40,869 nt of DNA from positions 1 to 40,869 of the forward strand of contig CACMNZ010000008.1 in assembly GCA_902615165.1 (NCBI GenBank), written 5' to 3'. A program made the position numbers and the translations under genes. Positions 29,017-36,551 of the stretch are shown one piece after another. Position 1 is the stretch's first letter. Every line of letters begins with the position of its first letter. This DNA comes from an uncultured Prochlorococcus sp. (GTDB lineage Bacteria > Cyanobacteriota > Cyanobacteriia > PCC-6307 > Cyanobiaceae). The notes beneath the pieces are model-generated. The model was not told the DNA's origin. It did no database searches and saw only the letters and a program-made list of their open reading frames with translations.

Positions 29017-29268
29017 TTGAAAGAAAATTTTTGGCTTATAAATTCGAATCGTTCAAGGGTTAAAAGGTTTTCTAAGAATAATCAAAATAAAGATAAATTT
29101 TTTGAATATATGTTTATTGACTCTGGAAGAATTCTTGGTGTTTTAGGAAAAGAACCACCTCTTATGACAAACAGAAAAGAACTTAAAGTTGATAAAGCTA
29201 GAGATGAATGGAGAAAGTTAATCGCTCAAGGTTGGAGGAGAACCAAACCAGTTTGGGAAGACTATTAG
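29017..29268 (+). CDS. DUF1651 domain protein
   Basis: The 83-residue product shows the pattern of DUF1651, small proteins common in marine picocyanobacteria: N-terminal WLIN.NRSRVKRF, a middle YMFIDSGRILGV and the end ARDEWRKLIAQGW..T.PVW. No function is established. The start is TTG at 29017. It shares the clpS transcript by position. Confidence 0.75.
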   Translation: MKENFWLINSNRSRVKRFSKNNQNKDKFFEYMFIDSGRILGVLGKEPPLMTNRKELKVDKARDEWRKLIAQGWRRTKPVWEDY

Positions 29269-29618
29269 TATCCAATATTGTTACTAGGATTAGTTATATA
29301 AATTATGAGATTTAGAACGTAGTTAGCGGGTAAATTTAATGGCTTCAAAAGTAACAAAGCCATACCTTGAGTCACATTAAATTCTTTATTTTTCATAAAA
29401 AAAAAATAATCTCATTTTAATTATAAAAAGACTGTCAAATAGAGGCTAAAAATACTGAAAAAAATATTAGCATTTATTGATTAAGGATTTTCAAGATATC
29501 TAATATCTAAAACTTATTTTAAAAAATTATAGATTTAGGGTTACTTGTTATTTTTTTAAATAAAAAAACCACGTTATAGTTTAATAATCCCTAATATTTA
29601 AAGACTCATTAATACTCA
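29269..29618. other. Gene-free A/T-rich stretch
   Basis: No convincing gene was found in these 350 bases. There is a 7-bp hairpin with arms ATGGCTT and AAGCCAT at 29339-29363 and a short dyad AGATAT-CTA-ATATCT at 29494-29508. Long A and T runs fill the rest. A small RNA cannot be excluded. Confidence 0.6.
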
Positions 29619-29768
29619 ATGAAGTATCTAATCTCAAGCAAAAGATCAAAAGCTTTATTTGGTATTGGAATAGTTGCTATAAGTATTGGATTAATATCAA
29701 AAAAAGTAATTAACTATCCAGCTGGAGGATGTATGAAAGGTACTCAAGAAATAACCTTTAATTTCTAG
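29619..29768 (+). CDS. Small one-helix membrane protein, 49 aa
   Basis: The frame opens at ATG 29619 and ends at TAG 29766-29768. A basic start (YLISSKRSK) precedes one membrane helix (about 12-27, ALFGIGIVAISIGLIS), followed by a short tail with one Cys (PAGGCMKG). It belongs with the other one-helix peptides in this segment. No family recognised; supported by length, codon pattern and the helix. Confidence 0.45.
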   Translation: MKYLISSKRSKALFGIGIVAISIGLISKKVINYPAGGCMKGTQEITFNF

Positions 29769-29791
29769 TCATTAATCATATTACATTTTCC

Positions 29792-30177
29792 TTAATTCTT
29801 AAATCCAGTGAACTTTGATAACTCTTTTAGTGAAAGTACACCTAAAATTATTTTTCCATTTAATTCCCATGTGGGAAACCCTTTAATTTTTTTATCAATG
29901 CATAATTTAGTTTGACTGTTTATGCCATCCTGCACATTCAACTACATTAAGTTCTCTATAAGCTTGCTTACCAAATAATTCACTTTGATAAAGGCAATTA
30001 GGACACAAATATGCTGAATATTTATTACACCATTATCCTTAGGTATTTTGCCAACTCGATTGATTCTCTAGTGCTTTCTGAGGTGTTTATGAGTTCTCTC
30101 TGATTATTTAATTGGGAGCTATTTACAACACTTGGTAAAGTAAGCAAAATTAATAGTGGGATTAATAGACTTTTCCT
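29792..30177 (-). pseudogene. Broken exported thioredoxin-like protein
   Basis: Stitching frames on the minus strand gives a coherent protein. A signal peptide (KSLLIPLLILLTLPSVV) is followed by a CPNC redox motif with ELFGKQAYRELNVVECA, then INSQTKLCIDKKIKGFPTWE, and the end LKELSKFTGFKN before TAA at 29792-29794. This resembles the thioredoxin-like domain found with VKOR proteins. At least three frameshifts are needed: one at the LR/DNG join, one just before the redox motif and one after VVECA. The expected Trp before CPNC is Leu. No start codon is identifiable, so it is not expected to be functional. Confidence 0.7.
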
Positions 30178-30324
30178 TTATTTACTACCTTTCCTGAATA
30201 TTTTCTAACTAACTTATCAAGAAATTCGTATATCTTTATTTTTAAGTTTCACTATTTGCTGAAGATTTTCAAAAAGATCACATATTTAATCCTGTTTATC
30301 TTCATTTAATTCACTTACTGCCAT
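30162..30324 (-). pseudogene. Broken small hypothetical gene
   Basis: From ATG at 30324 the reading is AVSELNEDKQD, then a premature TAA, then ICDLFENLQQIVKLKNKDI in the same frame. It needs one frameshift to reach EFLDKLVRKYSGKVVNKGKVY and a TAA at 30162. The 163-bp length is one more than a multiple of three, fitting one indel. The restored product is about 54 residues. Its end overlaps the start of the broken thioredoxin-like gene, so they were probably an operon that decayed together. Confidence 0.55.
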
Positions 30325-30414
30325 TTATTTTTAGAGTTTTTATATTCTAATTTTAAATCAAATATTAATTTACATACTTATTGTATTTATATTTTTTTAT
30401 TGCTATTTTTCTTA

Positions 30415-30455
30415 GGCGGGCTAAGGTTCATATCTCCACGAGGATTTAGTCCGCT
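30415..30455. ncRNA. G/C-rich stem-loop
   Basis: GGCGGGCTAA (30415-30424) pairs with TTAGTCCGCT (30446-30455) over 10 bp with G-T pairs, around a 21-base loop. This is the most G/C-rich spot in an otherwise nearly pure A/T gap of about 250 bp between the RHH gene and the broken genes. On the minus strand the same bases can also be read as a short peptide end (SGLNPRGDMNLSPPKKN then a stop) with no ATG in front, so a coding remnant is an alternative. Confidence 0.35.
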
Positions 30456-30575
30456 GAATTTACAAAGATTCAATTTATTTGGATCCCTCTTTAAGAAGTT
30501 GATTAGAAATATTCAAAAATATTTATCTTTGCTTAATTTCTAAATTCCATTGAAAATCATTCTCTTATTAACATT

Positions 30576-30592
30576 AATAGTGTGACACTATT
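30576..30592. promoter_or_regulatory. Operator-like palindrome, site C
   Basis: AATAGTGTGACACTATT is a perfect inverted repeat with 8-bp arms and one central base. It touches the stop codon of the RHH gene (30592-30594). Its core AGTGTGACACT is the same as the palindromes in the RHH gene promoter. Confidence 0.6.
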
Positions 30593-30957
30593 TATTCAAT
30601 AATGTAGTTATTTCGCTTCATAACTTTCTTAAAATACTTAAACTCAATAAATTCATGCATCATTTTGATATCATCAGATAATACTTTTTTATTAACTGGA
30701 TATTCGTCCACATTAAGTGAAGATTTATTATTTTCAGAAAATGTTTTGTGATCAAATGAAAAGTTTATAAAATCAGCTTTATTATTTTGATTTTGACCAT
30801 AAGATTTATTTAACATACCTCGAGACCTCAACGCTTCCTCAACCAATAAACCTGTGACTTTTGACTGACTAAACTCATTAAGTGAGCACAATTTTTCAAT
30901 AATTTCATGCACTTCTTCACTTGGCAAAAAACCAATTCTTTTCCTCTGAGAGGGCAT
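30592..30957 (-). CDS. Ribbon-helix-helix (CopG-like) regulator
   Basis: The 121-residue protein has an N-terminal RHH-type unit: strand KRIGFLPSEEV, then a helix EIIEKLCSLN, a turn, and SQSKVTGLLVEEALRS as the second helix. The remaining part is polar (Asn/Lys-rich, 55-80) with a short basic C-terminus (FKYFKKVMKRNN). No toxin-like partner gene is adjacent. Two operator-like palindromes bracket its probable -10 box and a third marks its end, so autoregulation is likely. Target genes are unknown. Confidence 0.7.
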   Translation of the reverse strand: MPSQRKRIGFLPSEEVHEIIEKLCSLNEFSQSKVTGLLVEEALRSRGMLNKSYGQNQNNKADFINFSFDHKTFSENNKSSLNVDEYPVNKKVLSDDIKMMHEFIEFKYFKKVMKRNNYIIE

Positions 30958-30968
30958 AATTAAAAATT

Positions 30969-30979
30969 AGTGTCACACT
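30969..30979. promoter_or_regulatory. Operator-like palindrome, site A
   Basis: AGTGTCACACT has perfect 5-bp arms around one base and lies 12-22 bp upstream of the RHH start codon, near the expected transcription start. Read on the minus strand it extends to AAGTGTGACACTA, like sites B and C. Confidence 0.6.
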
Positions 30980-30984
30980 TGCAC

Positions 30985-30990
30985 ATTATA
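30985..30990 (-). promoter_or_regulatory. Probable -10 box of the RHH gene
   Basis: A consensus TATAAT is present on the minus strand between sites A and B. The predicted transcription start falls in site A. No good -35 hexamer is seen at 17 bp spacing, which is common in cyanobacteria. Confidence 0.55.
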
Positions 30991-31001
30991 AGTGTTGCAC
31001 T
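30991..31001. promoter_or_regulatory. Operator-like palindrome, site B
   Basis: AGTGTTGCACT has 4-bp arms AGTG and CACT. Its centre is 22 bp from the centre of site A, two helical turns, so both would face the same side of the DNA. It also lies 30 bp upstream of the divergent small gene at 31031. Confidence 0.55.
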
Positions 31002-31030
31002 ATATTTGATTTAAGTCAACTAATTTTGCT

Positions 31031-31183
31031 ATGCATATTTTATTATTTCCTGTTGGATTTATTCTTTGGTATATAGCTTATGAAGCAAAACCTATCATGA
31101 ATGATGAAGTAACACTTAATTGGGAAGAAATAAATACAACTAAAAGAAATAAACTTTTAAATATAATCAACGAAAGCTTTTAA
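31031..31183 (+). CDS. Small one-helix membrane protein, 50 aa
   Basis: The frame runs from ATG 31031 to TAA 31181-31183. A short hydrophobic segment (HILLFPVGFILWYIAY) starts the protein and a polar tail follows (NDEVTLNWEEINTTKRNK). It is divergent from the RHH gene and shares its 73-bp promoter gap, so it may be a target of that regulator. Family unknown. Confidence 0.45.
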   Translation: MHILLFPVGFILWYIAYEAKPIMNDEVTLNWEEINTTKRNKLLNIINESF

Positions 31184-31341
31184 AATTTACTGTTAATCGA
31201 TTTTGACCATTCCTTGTGCTTATTATCTAGATCTGAGATTAACTGTTTTTGATAAGTAAATTTGAGTTGATGTTCGTTAAGTGATTTTTTTGTGATAATC
31301 ATCTCTTTAGAGAAAAAATAAGGAGTGTTAGAACTACTCAT
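31180..31341 (-). CDS. Small hypothetical protein, 53 aa
   Basis: The frame runs from ATG at 31341 to TAA at 31180-31182, so its stop overlaps the stop of the convergent gene. The product is polar and Lys-rich (FFSKEMIITKKSLNEHQLKF, then DNKHKEWSKSINSKF). No helix or motif known to me. Supported only by open frame and composition. Confidence 0.4.
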   Translation of the reverse strand: MSSSNTPYFFSKEMIITKKSLNEHQLKFTYQKQLISDLDNKHKEWSKSINSKF

Positions 31342-31522
31342 TTTTTTTTGGACTTCCATATAGTGAATTCATCTCTTTTTTTTTATATGACTTAAAAGGT
31401 TATAGTCTCAATATTTTTATAATCTTTTTATATTTCCTTCATATGTGTTTTTAGCACGTTTGTAAAAAATATTAGTTTATTAAATAATAAAGGCTATATT
31501 TAAACAAAATATATGTTTTATC

Positions 31523-31696
31523 ATGAATCTAAAGGAGAGAGGGATTACTGTTGGAGATTTACTAATAATACTAATAATAATAATCACTTCTACAATATTA
31601 ATTAAATCATTCAGCAAGGATAAGAAAACAACATTCAATTATAGTAACCAGGAGCAAGTTTCTTTTAAGAAAAATTATGTTCAAAAATTGATTTGA
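31523..31696 (+). CDS. Small one-helix membrane protein, 57 aa
   Basis: A good ribosome binding site is not obvious, but the frame from ATG 31523 to TGA 31694-31696 is coherent: a short cytoplasmic start NLKERGITVGD, a membrane helix (about 13-29, LLIILIIIITSTILI), then a Lys/Asn-rich tail. The start resembles prepilin-like ERG(I/F)T segments, but there is no prepilin cleavage site. I recognise the type from picocyanobacteria but not a function. Confidence 0.5.
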   Translation: MNLKERGITVGDLLIILIIIITSTILIKSFSKDKKTTFNYSNQEQVSFKKNYVQKLI

Positions 31697-31806
31697 ATAG
31701 CTTATATAAATTATTTACAAAATTCTTTATCAATTGATTAAATTATTATTTATCTCTTATATATATTTCAAGAATTCATAATAATCAAACAATCAGTTTA
31801 TGTATT

Positions 31807-31983
31807 TTAAATATTTTGCTGGAGTGATTTAGAACTTTCCCATTTCAAATTATCCTTTAAATCATTTAAATCATTTGATATTGAAACTAAATTCACCATT
31901 TGAAGAATTTGAGTTTTATTTAGCCTATTAATAGCAATAAGTTTATTAAGCATTTCTAAAACAGATTTATCATTAATATTCAT
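31807..31983 (-). CDS. Small hypothetical protein, 58 aa
   Basis: The frame runs from ATG at 31983 to TAA at 31807. The product is soluble and helical, with heptad-like Leu/Ile spacing (KSVLEMLNKLIAINRLNKTQ, then ISNDLNDLKDNLKW), which could make a coiled coil. No match known to me. Confidence 0.45.
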   Translation of the reverse strand: MNINDKSVLEMLNKLIAINRLNKTQILQMVNLVSISNDLNDLKDNLKWESSKSLQQNI

Positions 31984-32180
31984 TTTTGTATAAAAAAACT
32001 ATTTTTCTTCAATTCCTATACTTTAACTTATAAATTTCAATTTACTTTTAAAATTTCATAATGTATTTATTGATAAATATTGTAAATATTTAAAAATTCA
32101 TAAAAAATAATATTCTTACTGATGAGTAAAAATCTTTAGCTCACTTTCATATAAATTCGTTTATTGTAAAAAGAAAAAAA

Positions 32181-32351
32181 ATGAAAAAAAATTCCGAGAA
32201 AGAATTCCTTAATAGAGATGAAGTTAATGAAATGATTGAATCAGCTTTAAGGAGACACAATAGAAGATCTACAATAATATCAAGTGTGCTTGGCTGGATT
32301 TTAATAGGAGGTTATTCGTTTGGCCTTTTTCAAGCAGTTCAAAATGTCTAA
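32181..32351 (+). CDS. Small one-helix membrane protein, 56 aa
   Basis: The frame runs from ATG 32181 to TAA 32349-32351. A charged helical N-terminus (EFLNRDEVNEMIESALRRHN) is followed by one membrane helix (about 31-51, IISSVLGWILIGGYSFGLF). It would sit in the membrane with a cytoplasmic charged helix. Function unknown. Confidence 0.5.
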   Translation: MKKNSEKEFLNRDEVNEMIESALRRHNRRSTIISSVLGWILIGGYSFGLFQAVQNV

Positions 32352-32414
32352 CTAATCTTTTCTTTCAAGCAGAACTTGCTAGATGATAAATTGATATAAG
32401 ACTAAGCATTTATT

Positions 32415-32636
32415 ATGAGGCAATATATTGAGGAAAATCTCACAGTGATAAGAAAATATTTAAAAAAACGAAAAATGTATACATCAAAGTTAAATAATTC
32501 TTCGATAATGGAAGAATTCAAAGAATGGAGCAAAGATCCATTACCTGAAACGGAATCAATTTGGACTTTACCTGACTTAACGAGAAATGAAAGATTAAAA
32601 AATTTTTGTCGCTCAATTAACAAGGAAATAAGATAA
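32415..32636 (+). CDS. Small hypothetical protein, 73 aa
   Basis: The product is soluble and charged: N-terminal NLTVIRKYLKKRKMYTSK, a middle EEFKEWSKDPLPETESIWTLPDL and a basic end. The opposite-strand frame here is Phe/Ser-rich and less protein-like, so the plus strand is chosen. No family recognised. Confidence 0.5.
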   Translation: MRQYIEENLTVIRKYLKKRKMYTSKLNNSSIMEEFKEWSKDPLPETESIWTLPDLTRNERLKNFCRSINKEIR

Positions 32637-32640
32637 GTTA

Positions 32641-32799
32641 TTAACTACCTAGTTGTATATGATTTACCTTTAAGTAAAAATATCCTGCAAATCCCACAAC
32701 GTTCAAAACTATAACGAAAATCCAAGCTCCAATTGGCTGATTAGAATCAAATTTTTTTATTTTAACTTTATCCTTTAGTCTTTCAATATATTTAGCCAT
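32641..32799 (-). CDS. Small one-helix membrane protein, 52 aa
   Basis: The frame runs from ATG at 32799 to TAA at 32641. A basic amphipathic start (YIERLKDKVKIKKFDSNQP) is followed by one membrane helix (about 23-43, IGAWIFVIVLNVVGFAGYFYL). It converges with the 73-aa gene, 4 bp apart. Function unknown. Confidence 0.5.
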   Translation of the reverse strand: MAKYIERLKDKVKIKKFDSNQPIGAWIFVIVLNVVGFAGYFYLKVNHIQLGS

Positions 32800-32881
32800 A
32801 ATTAAAAATATTAAAAAGATTATCTAAATTATAGGAAATTAAATTTAATGGAATCTTAAATAAAATAAAATAAATTTTCTT

Positions 32882-33007
32882 TTAATTCGAATTTTTATTG
32901 TCAAGCCTGTTAATGGGATATTTAATTAACTCCTTTTTAAGATTTTTTAAAAGTTTATTATGATTCAAAATTGTAAATTTTCTTGTAAAGGAATAATGCC
33001 ATTTCAT
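32882..33007 (-). CDS. Possible small basic protein, 41 aa
   Basis: An open frame of 41 codons starts with KWHYSFTRKFTILNHNKLL and continues Lys/Asn-rich to TAA at 32882-32884. It is short enough to occur by chance in A/T-rich DNA. It is divergent from the peroxiredoxin gene. Confidence 0.3.
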   Translation of the reverse strand: MKWHYSFTRKFTILNHNKLLKNLKKELIKYPINRLDNKNSN

Positions 33008-33023
33008 TGAATTAAAAAAAAAC

Positions 33024-33053
33024 TTGCTAATTCATTATTAATAAAATTATAAT
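33024..33053 (+). promoter_or_regulatory. Promoter of the peroxiredoxin gene
   Basis: TTGCTA (33024-33029) and a consensus TATAAT (33048-33053) are spaced by 18 bp. The predicted leader is about 45 nt and contains a small dyad GGTC-ATTCA-GACC at 33063-33075 that could be an operator or hairpin. This is the clearest sigma70-type promoter in the window. Confidence 0.55.
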
Positions 33054-33106
33054 GCTTATTACGGTCATTCAGACCATACATAATTTAAATAAGGACAAAT
33101 TTTTTC

Positions 33107-33691
33107 ATGAGCTTAAGAGTTGGACAAGAAGCACCAGACTTTAGTGCTACAGCAGTATATGATCAAGAGTTTAAGGAGATTACACTTTCAGGTCTAAGAG
33201 GTAAATGGGTTGTTCTATTCTTTTACCCACTAGATTTTACATTTGTATGTCCAACTGAAATCACTGCATTTAGTGATAGATACCAAGATTTCTCGGCACT
33301 TAATACCGAAATACTTGGAGTATCAGTTGATAGCAAACACTGTCATTTGGCTTGGATACAAACCCCAAGAAATGAAGGTGGAATAGGTGATATTAACTAT
33401 CCGTTAGTTTCTGACTTAAAAAGAGAAATTTGCCAGGCGTACAATGTTCTAAATGACGATGGGGAGGCTGATAGAGGTTTATTTCTTATCAATCCCGAAG
33501 GAGTAGTTATGCATACGACTGTTAACAAGGCTCCTGTAGGTAGAAATGTTGATGAAACACTAAGGATTCTTCAAGGCTATCAATACGTTGCAGCAAACCC
33601 CGATGAAGTGTGTCCAGCAAACTGGACTCCCGGGGAGAAAACAATGTTAGAGGACCCAAAAGGTAGTAAGGAATATTTTTCTGCGCTATAG
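33107..33691 (+). CDS. Typical 2-Cys peroxiredoxin
   Basis: This thiol peroxidase reduces hydrogen peroxide and alkyl peroxides, using thioredoxin as donor. The 194 residues have the peroxidatic Cys48 in [12 protein letters not shown], the resolving Cys169 in DEVCPANW, and an extended C-terminal tail ending GSKEYFSAL as in plastid and cyanobacterial Prx. The gene has its own promoter and a strong terminator-like hairpin at 33761-33787. Base composition is a little richer in G/C than the small genes before it, as expected for a highly expressed gene. Confidence 0.95.
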   Translation: MSLRVGQEAPDFSATAVYDQEFKEITLSGLRGKWVVLFFYPLDFTFVCPTEITAFSDRYQDFSALNTEILGVSVDSKHCHLAWIQTPRNEGGIGDINYPLVSDLKREICQAYNVLNDDGEADRGLFLINPEGVVMHTTVNKAPVGRNVDETLRILQGYQYVAANPDEVCPANWTPGEKTMLEDPKGSKEYFSAL

Positions 33692-33706
33692 GAGAATTAG
33701 AAACAT

Positions 33707-34459
33707 TTAAGTAAGTAATGAGTAGTAAATTATTATAAAAAAATAAAAAATAAATATATTCAAAAAGGGGATAACATCCCCTTTTTGAGGTTTGGGCACG
33801 ATCCAATCGCTCAAATTAGTTTTATAGGATAAAAAGGACCACGTATAAAAAGAAATTTCTATTGCGACTAGGATAAAAAGATTAATTAAATTTAGGTCAT
33901 TTAAACCAAAATATCTATAAATATGAAATTGATCATCAACACTAATATTAATAATTTGAAGATGCCAAAGATAGAGAGAAATCAAAATAAAATTTACCAA
34001 TATTATTTTTTTTAAAAGAAACCTAGATTTCTTAAAAATTAATAGGATAGAAATTAAAAATATGAAAAAACATAACTGTGGATTATCCGGTTTTGGGACA
34101 TTAATTCCTTCAAGAAATAAATTAACTATAAGATCAAAATTTATATATATATAATCAGCTATTAAGAAAGAGAGAAATATTAAATTTATTGCTACTAAGA
34201 ATAATAATCTTTTTCCTTTAATTATTTTTTTACTATGGATTTTATCCTTAGAAAAACTATATTCTGTATAGTTTTTTAAAGAGTTTATGTACACCAAAGA
34301 TGGACATATTGCTCCGCTCAAATAGTAAAGGATTAAATAAAAGGAAATATCATTAATATTTAGTAAATACAAATTAAACCATTGTTTTTGTACAAATGGA
34401 AGAATAAGTAAAAATGAAAGTGTAACTAATAACTTCGTTGTATTGTTTTTAATTATCAA
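33707..34459 (-). CDS. Multi-pass membrane protein of unknown function
   Basis: The 250-residue protein has about seven to eight hydrophobic helices, with an early LSFLLILPFVQKQWF segment and a DWIVPKPQKGDVIPFLN stretch before the last helix. No known motif is seen. It converges with the peroxiredoxin gene (15 bp between stops) and its last 27 codons contain a terminator-like hairpin. It lies 32 bp downstream of the FtsH-like gene on the same strand and may share its transcript. Confidence 0.65.
   Translation of the reverse strand: MIIKNNTTKLLVTLSFLLILPFVQKQWFNLYLLNINDISFYLILYYLSGAICPSLVYINSLKNYTEYSFSKDKIHSKKIIKGKRLLFLVAINLIFLSFLIADYIYINFDLIVNLFLEGINVPKPDNPQLCFFIFLISILLIFKKSRFLLKKIILVNFILISLYLWHLQIINISVDDQFHIYRYFGLNDLNLINLFILVAIEISFYTWSFLSYKTNLSDWIVPKPQKGDVIPFLNIFIFYFFIIIYYSLLT
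33761..33787. terminator. Terminator-like hairpin, probably bidirectional
   Basis: A 12-bp perfect stem (C-AAAAA-GGGG-AT, then the complement) closes a 3-base loop, with T-rich arms on both sides. It lies 70 bp downstream of the peroxiredoxin stop, where it would end that transcript. It is also inside the final codons of the convergent membrane-protein gene. Confidence 0.7.
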
Positions 34460-34491
34460 GAAAATATTTTTTTTAATTTAAAGCAATTAAA

Positions 34492-36246
34492 TCAAACTTT
34501 CAACAATTTAGAAGTCGTTAATTTAAAAACTTTTTTATCTATAGTTTCTTGAATTAAAAGTATATCAACTAATTTATCTAGTAAGACTCTATTTTTTTTC
34601 AATATTTTTATTGAATTATTTAATGAAATTTTAGAAATATTTATGATTTCATTATCTATTCTAGAACTGGTATTTTCTGCTATGAGAGGCTTTCTTTTAA
34701 ATAATCCATCTCCTAAATACATTTCATTATTATCAGAATCCATTGAAATTGGACCAATAATTGAAAATCCATATTTTGTAACCATTTCCCTTACGATATT
34801 TGTCGCATAAGAGATATCATTTATGGAGCATTGTGTAATTTCACCTTCACCAAAAACTATCGTTTCTGCTGCTCTTCCAGCTAGAGCAATTTCAATTTTT
34901 GAAAATAATAATTTTTTTGAAATCAATCCACTAGAAATTACATCTTCATCAGGGCATATTTTTGTATATCCTCCTATAGATCCAGATCTAGGTAAAATCG
35001 TAATTTTATCAACTGATTCAATTCCATTTCTCACAGCAGATACAATTGCTCTACCTACTTCGTTATAAGCAATAATTTTTTTCATATTAGGAGAAGTTAT
35101 TAATGAGCTTCTCAGGCCAATGGTAATTTTATCAAGAGCATTTTCTATATGAAGATCATTGATTAATTTAGATTCGTCTCTTGCACAGTGAATAGCACTC
35201 TCGTTCATCAAGTTTGCAAGATCTGCTCCCGAAAATCCGACTGTTCTAGAAGCCCAATATCCTAAGTCAACTTCGCTTGAAAGTGGTTTGGAAAGTGAGT
35301 GAACTGAAAGAATTTTTTTTCTTCCATCTAAATCAGGAAGCATTACTTCAATTTTCCTATCAAATCTACCTGGTCTTAATAATGCTGCATCCAAAATATC
35401 TGGTCTATTTGTTGCTGCTAAAACAATAATTCCAGAATTATCAGCAAAACCATCTAATTCAGTTAGAAGCTGATTAAGGGTTTGTTCTCTTTCATCATTT
35501 CCACCTCCGATCCCAGACCCTCTTTGCCTACCAATGGAATCAATTTCATCAATAAAAATTATACAAGGAGATTTTTCCTTAGCCTTAGAGAACAGATCAC
35601 GAACTCGGCTTGCTCCAACACCAACAAAAAGTTCTACAAACTCTGAAGCTGATATTGAGAGAAAAGGTACTCCTGATTCACCAGCAATTGCTTTAGCTAG
35701 TAATGTTTTTCCTGTCCCTGGTGGGCCTATTAGAAGAACTCCCTTAGGAACTTTCGCTCCAAGATTTTCAAATTTCTTTGGTTCTTTCAAAAATGTTATT
35801 ACCTCTTTTAATTCCTCAGCAGCTTCAGGGACGCCAGCTACATCATCGAATCTCGTTTCTACATCATCAATAGTTACAAATTTAGATTGATTTTTGGTAA
35901 AACCAAAAGCTCTGGAGGCCAATTTTGATGTACTCCTTAAGATTAAGACTATAGCTAATATGAAAATTAGGAAAAGACTTATTGAAGCGAATGAATTAGC
36001 AGCTGAGGCTTCTTTTCTACTATTGTTAATAGTTAGATCTACCTTATTTTCAGTAGCCTTTTCAAGGATTAATTGATCGTTGTAAAGGATAGGTATTTTA
36101 AATTTATCTCCATTTTTATACAGAACATCAATTTCTCTCTGCCTTGGATAGAAAAATATTGATTCTATTTTTCCCGTCTCTATATCTATTAGAAGATCCG
36201 AATAACTTGATCTAGAATCTGAATATGAGAATTTTGATCTAAACAC
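34492..36246 (-). CDS. FtsH-like AAA+ protein lacking the zinc protease site
   Basis: The 584-residue protein has the complete FtsH architecture apart from two losses. The AAA+ module is intact: Walker A GPPGTGKT (174-181), Walker B IIFIDEID (229-236) and the SRH with [19 protein letters not shown] (279-297). The zinc motif HEXXH is replaced by NEVGR (395-399), so both zinc histidines are gone, while the third-ligand Asp477 position (SINDIS) remains. Only one membrane helix is present (about 88-104); the usual first helix is missing, and a stop three codons upstream of the GTG start rules out a longer form. It is probably an inactive-protease chaperone or partner subunit in a mixed FtsH complex, comparable to plastid FtsHi proteins. 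Confidence 0.85.
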   Translation of the reverse strand: MFRSKFSYSDSRSSYSDLLIDIETGKIESIFFYPRQREIDVLYKNGDKFKIPILYNDQLILEKATENKVDLTINNSRKEASAANSFASISLFLIFILAIVLILRSTSKLASRAFGFTKNQSKFVTIDDVETRFDDVAGVPEAAEELKEVITFLKEPKKFENLGAKVPKGVLLIGPPGTGKTLLAKAIAGESGVPFLSISASEFVELFVGVGASRVRDLFSKAKEKSPCIIFIDEIDSIGRQRGSGIGGGNDEREQTLNQLLTELDGFADNSGIIVLAATNRPDILDAALLRPGRFDRKIEVMLPDLDGRKKILSVHSLSKPLSSEVDLGYWASRTVGFSGADLANLMNESAIHCARDESKLINDLHIENALDKITIGLRSSLITSPNMKKIIAYNEVGRAIVSAVRNGIESVDKITILPRSGSIGGYTKICPDEDVISSGLISKKLLFSKIEIALAGRAAETIVFGEGEITQCSINDISYATNIVREMVTKYGFSIIGPISMDSDNNEMYLGDGLFKRKPLIAENTSSRIDNEIINISKISLNNSIKILKKNRVLLDKLVDILLIQETIDKKVFKLTTSKLLKV

Positions 36247-36268
36247 TTTTCTTTATAAGTGATTAATA

Positions 36269-36282
36269 AAGCATATATGCTT
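36269..36282. promoter_or_regulatory. 14-bp palindrome between the FtsH-like gene and rpmF
   Basis: AAGCATATATGCTT is a perfect palindrome, 23 bp upstream of the FtsH-like start in a 131-bp divergent promoter region. It could be an operator for one or both genes. No regulator is known to me. Confidence 0.4.
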
Positions 36283-36377
36283 ATTTAAAAAATTGACGTA
36301 TATAAACAAAATATACTCAAAAGTTTTGGAGATAACCAGTTAAAGGTTATATTATTATATGGAAATAAAGAAACAGA

Positions 36378-36548
36378 ATGGCTGTACCAAAGAAGAAAAA
36401 ATCAAAGAGCAAAAGGAACCAAAGGCACGCTGTTTGGAAAGGAAAAGCAGCAATAGCAGCTCAAAAAGCTATATCTTTAGGTAAATCAGTTTTAACTGGG
36501 AAAGCTCAAGGATTTGTTTATCCTATTGAGGAAGAAGAAGAAGAGTAG
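36378..36548 (+). CDS. rpmF: Ribosomal protein L32
   Basis: The 56-residue product is a large-subunit protein: start [22 protein letters not shown] as in cyanobacterial L32, then [20 protein letters not shown]. The tail is a run of six Glu. It lacks the zinc cysteines of other bacterial L32 proteins, which is normal for the group. It converges with the Ycf20-like gene, 3 bp apart. Confidence 0.92.
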   Translation: MAVPKKKKSKSKRNQRHAVWKGKAAIAAQKAISLGKSVLTGKAQGFVYPIEEEEEE

Positions 36549-36551
36549 CTT

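Noticed and set aside
29340..29380. Micro-frame of 13 codons starting MASKVTK
   Set aside because: Too short to be distinguished from chance; its start overlaps a 7-bp hairpin.
30592..31341. Toxin-antitoxin pair around the RHH protein
   Set aside because: Neighbouring frames are tiny membrane or Lys-rich peptides without toxin motifs and are on opposite strands, not in an operon with the RHH gene.
32402..32623. Minus-strand open frame of 73 codons
   Set aside because: It lies opposite the 73-aa plus-strand frame; its composition is Phe/Ser/Leu-rich and shows no domain, while the plus frame is charged and protein-like.
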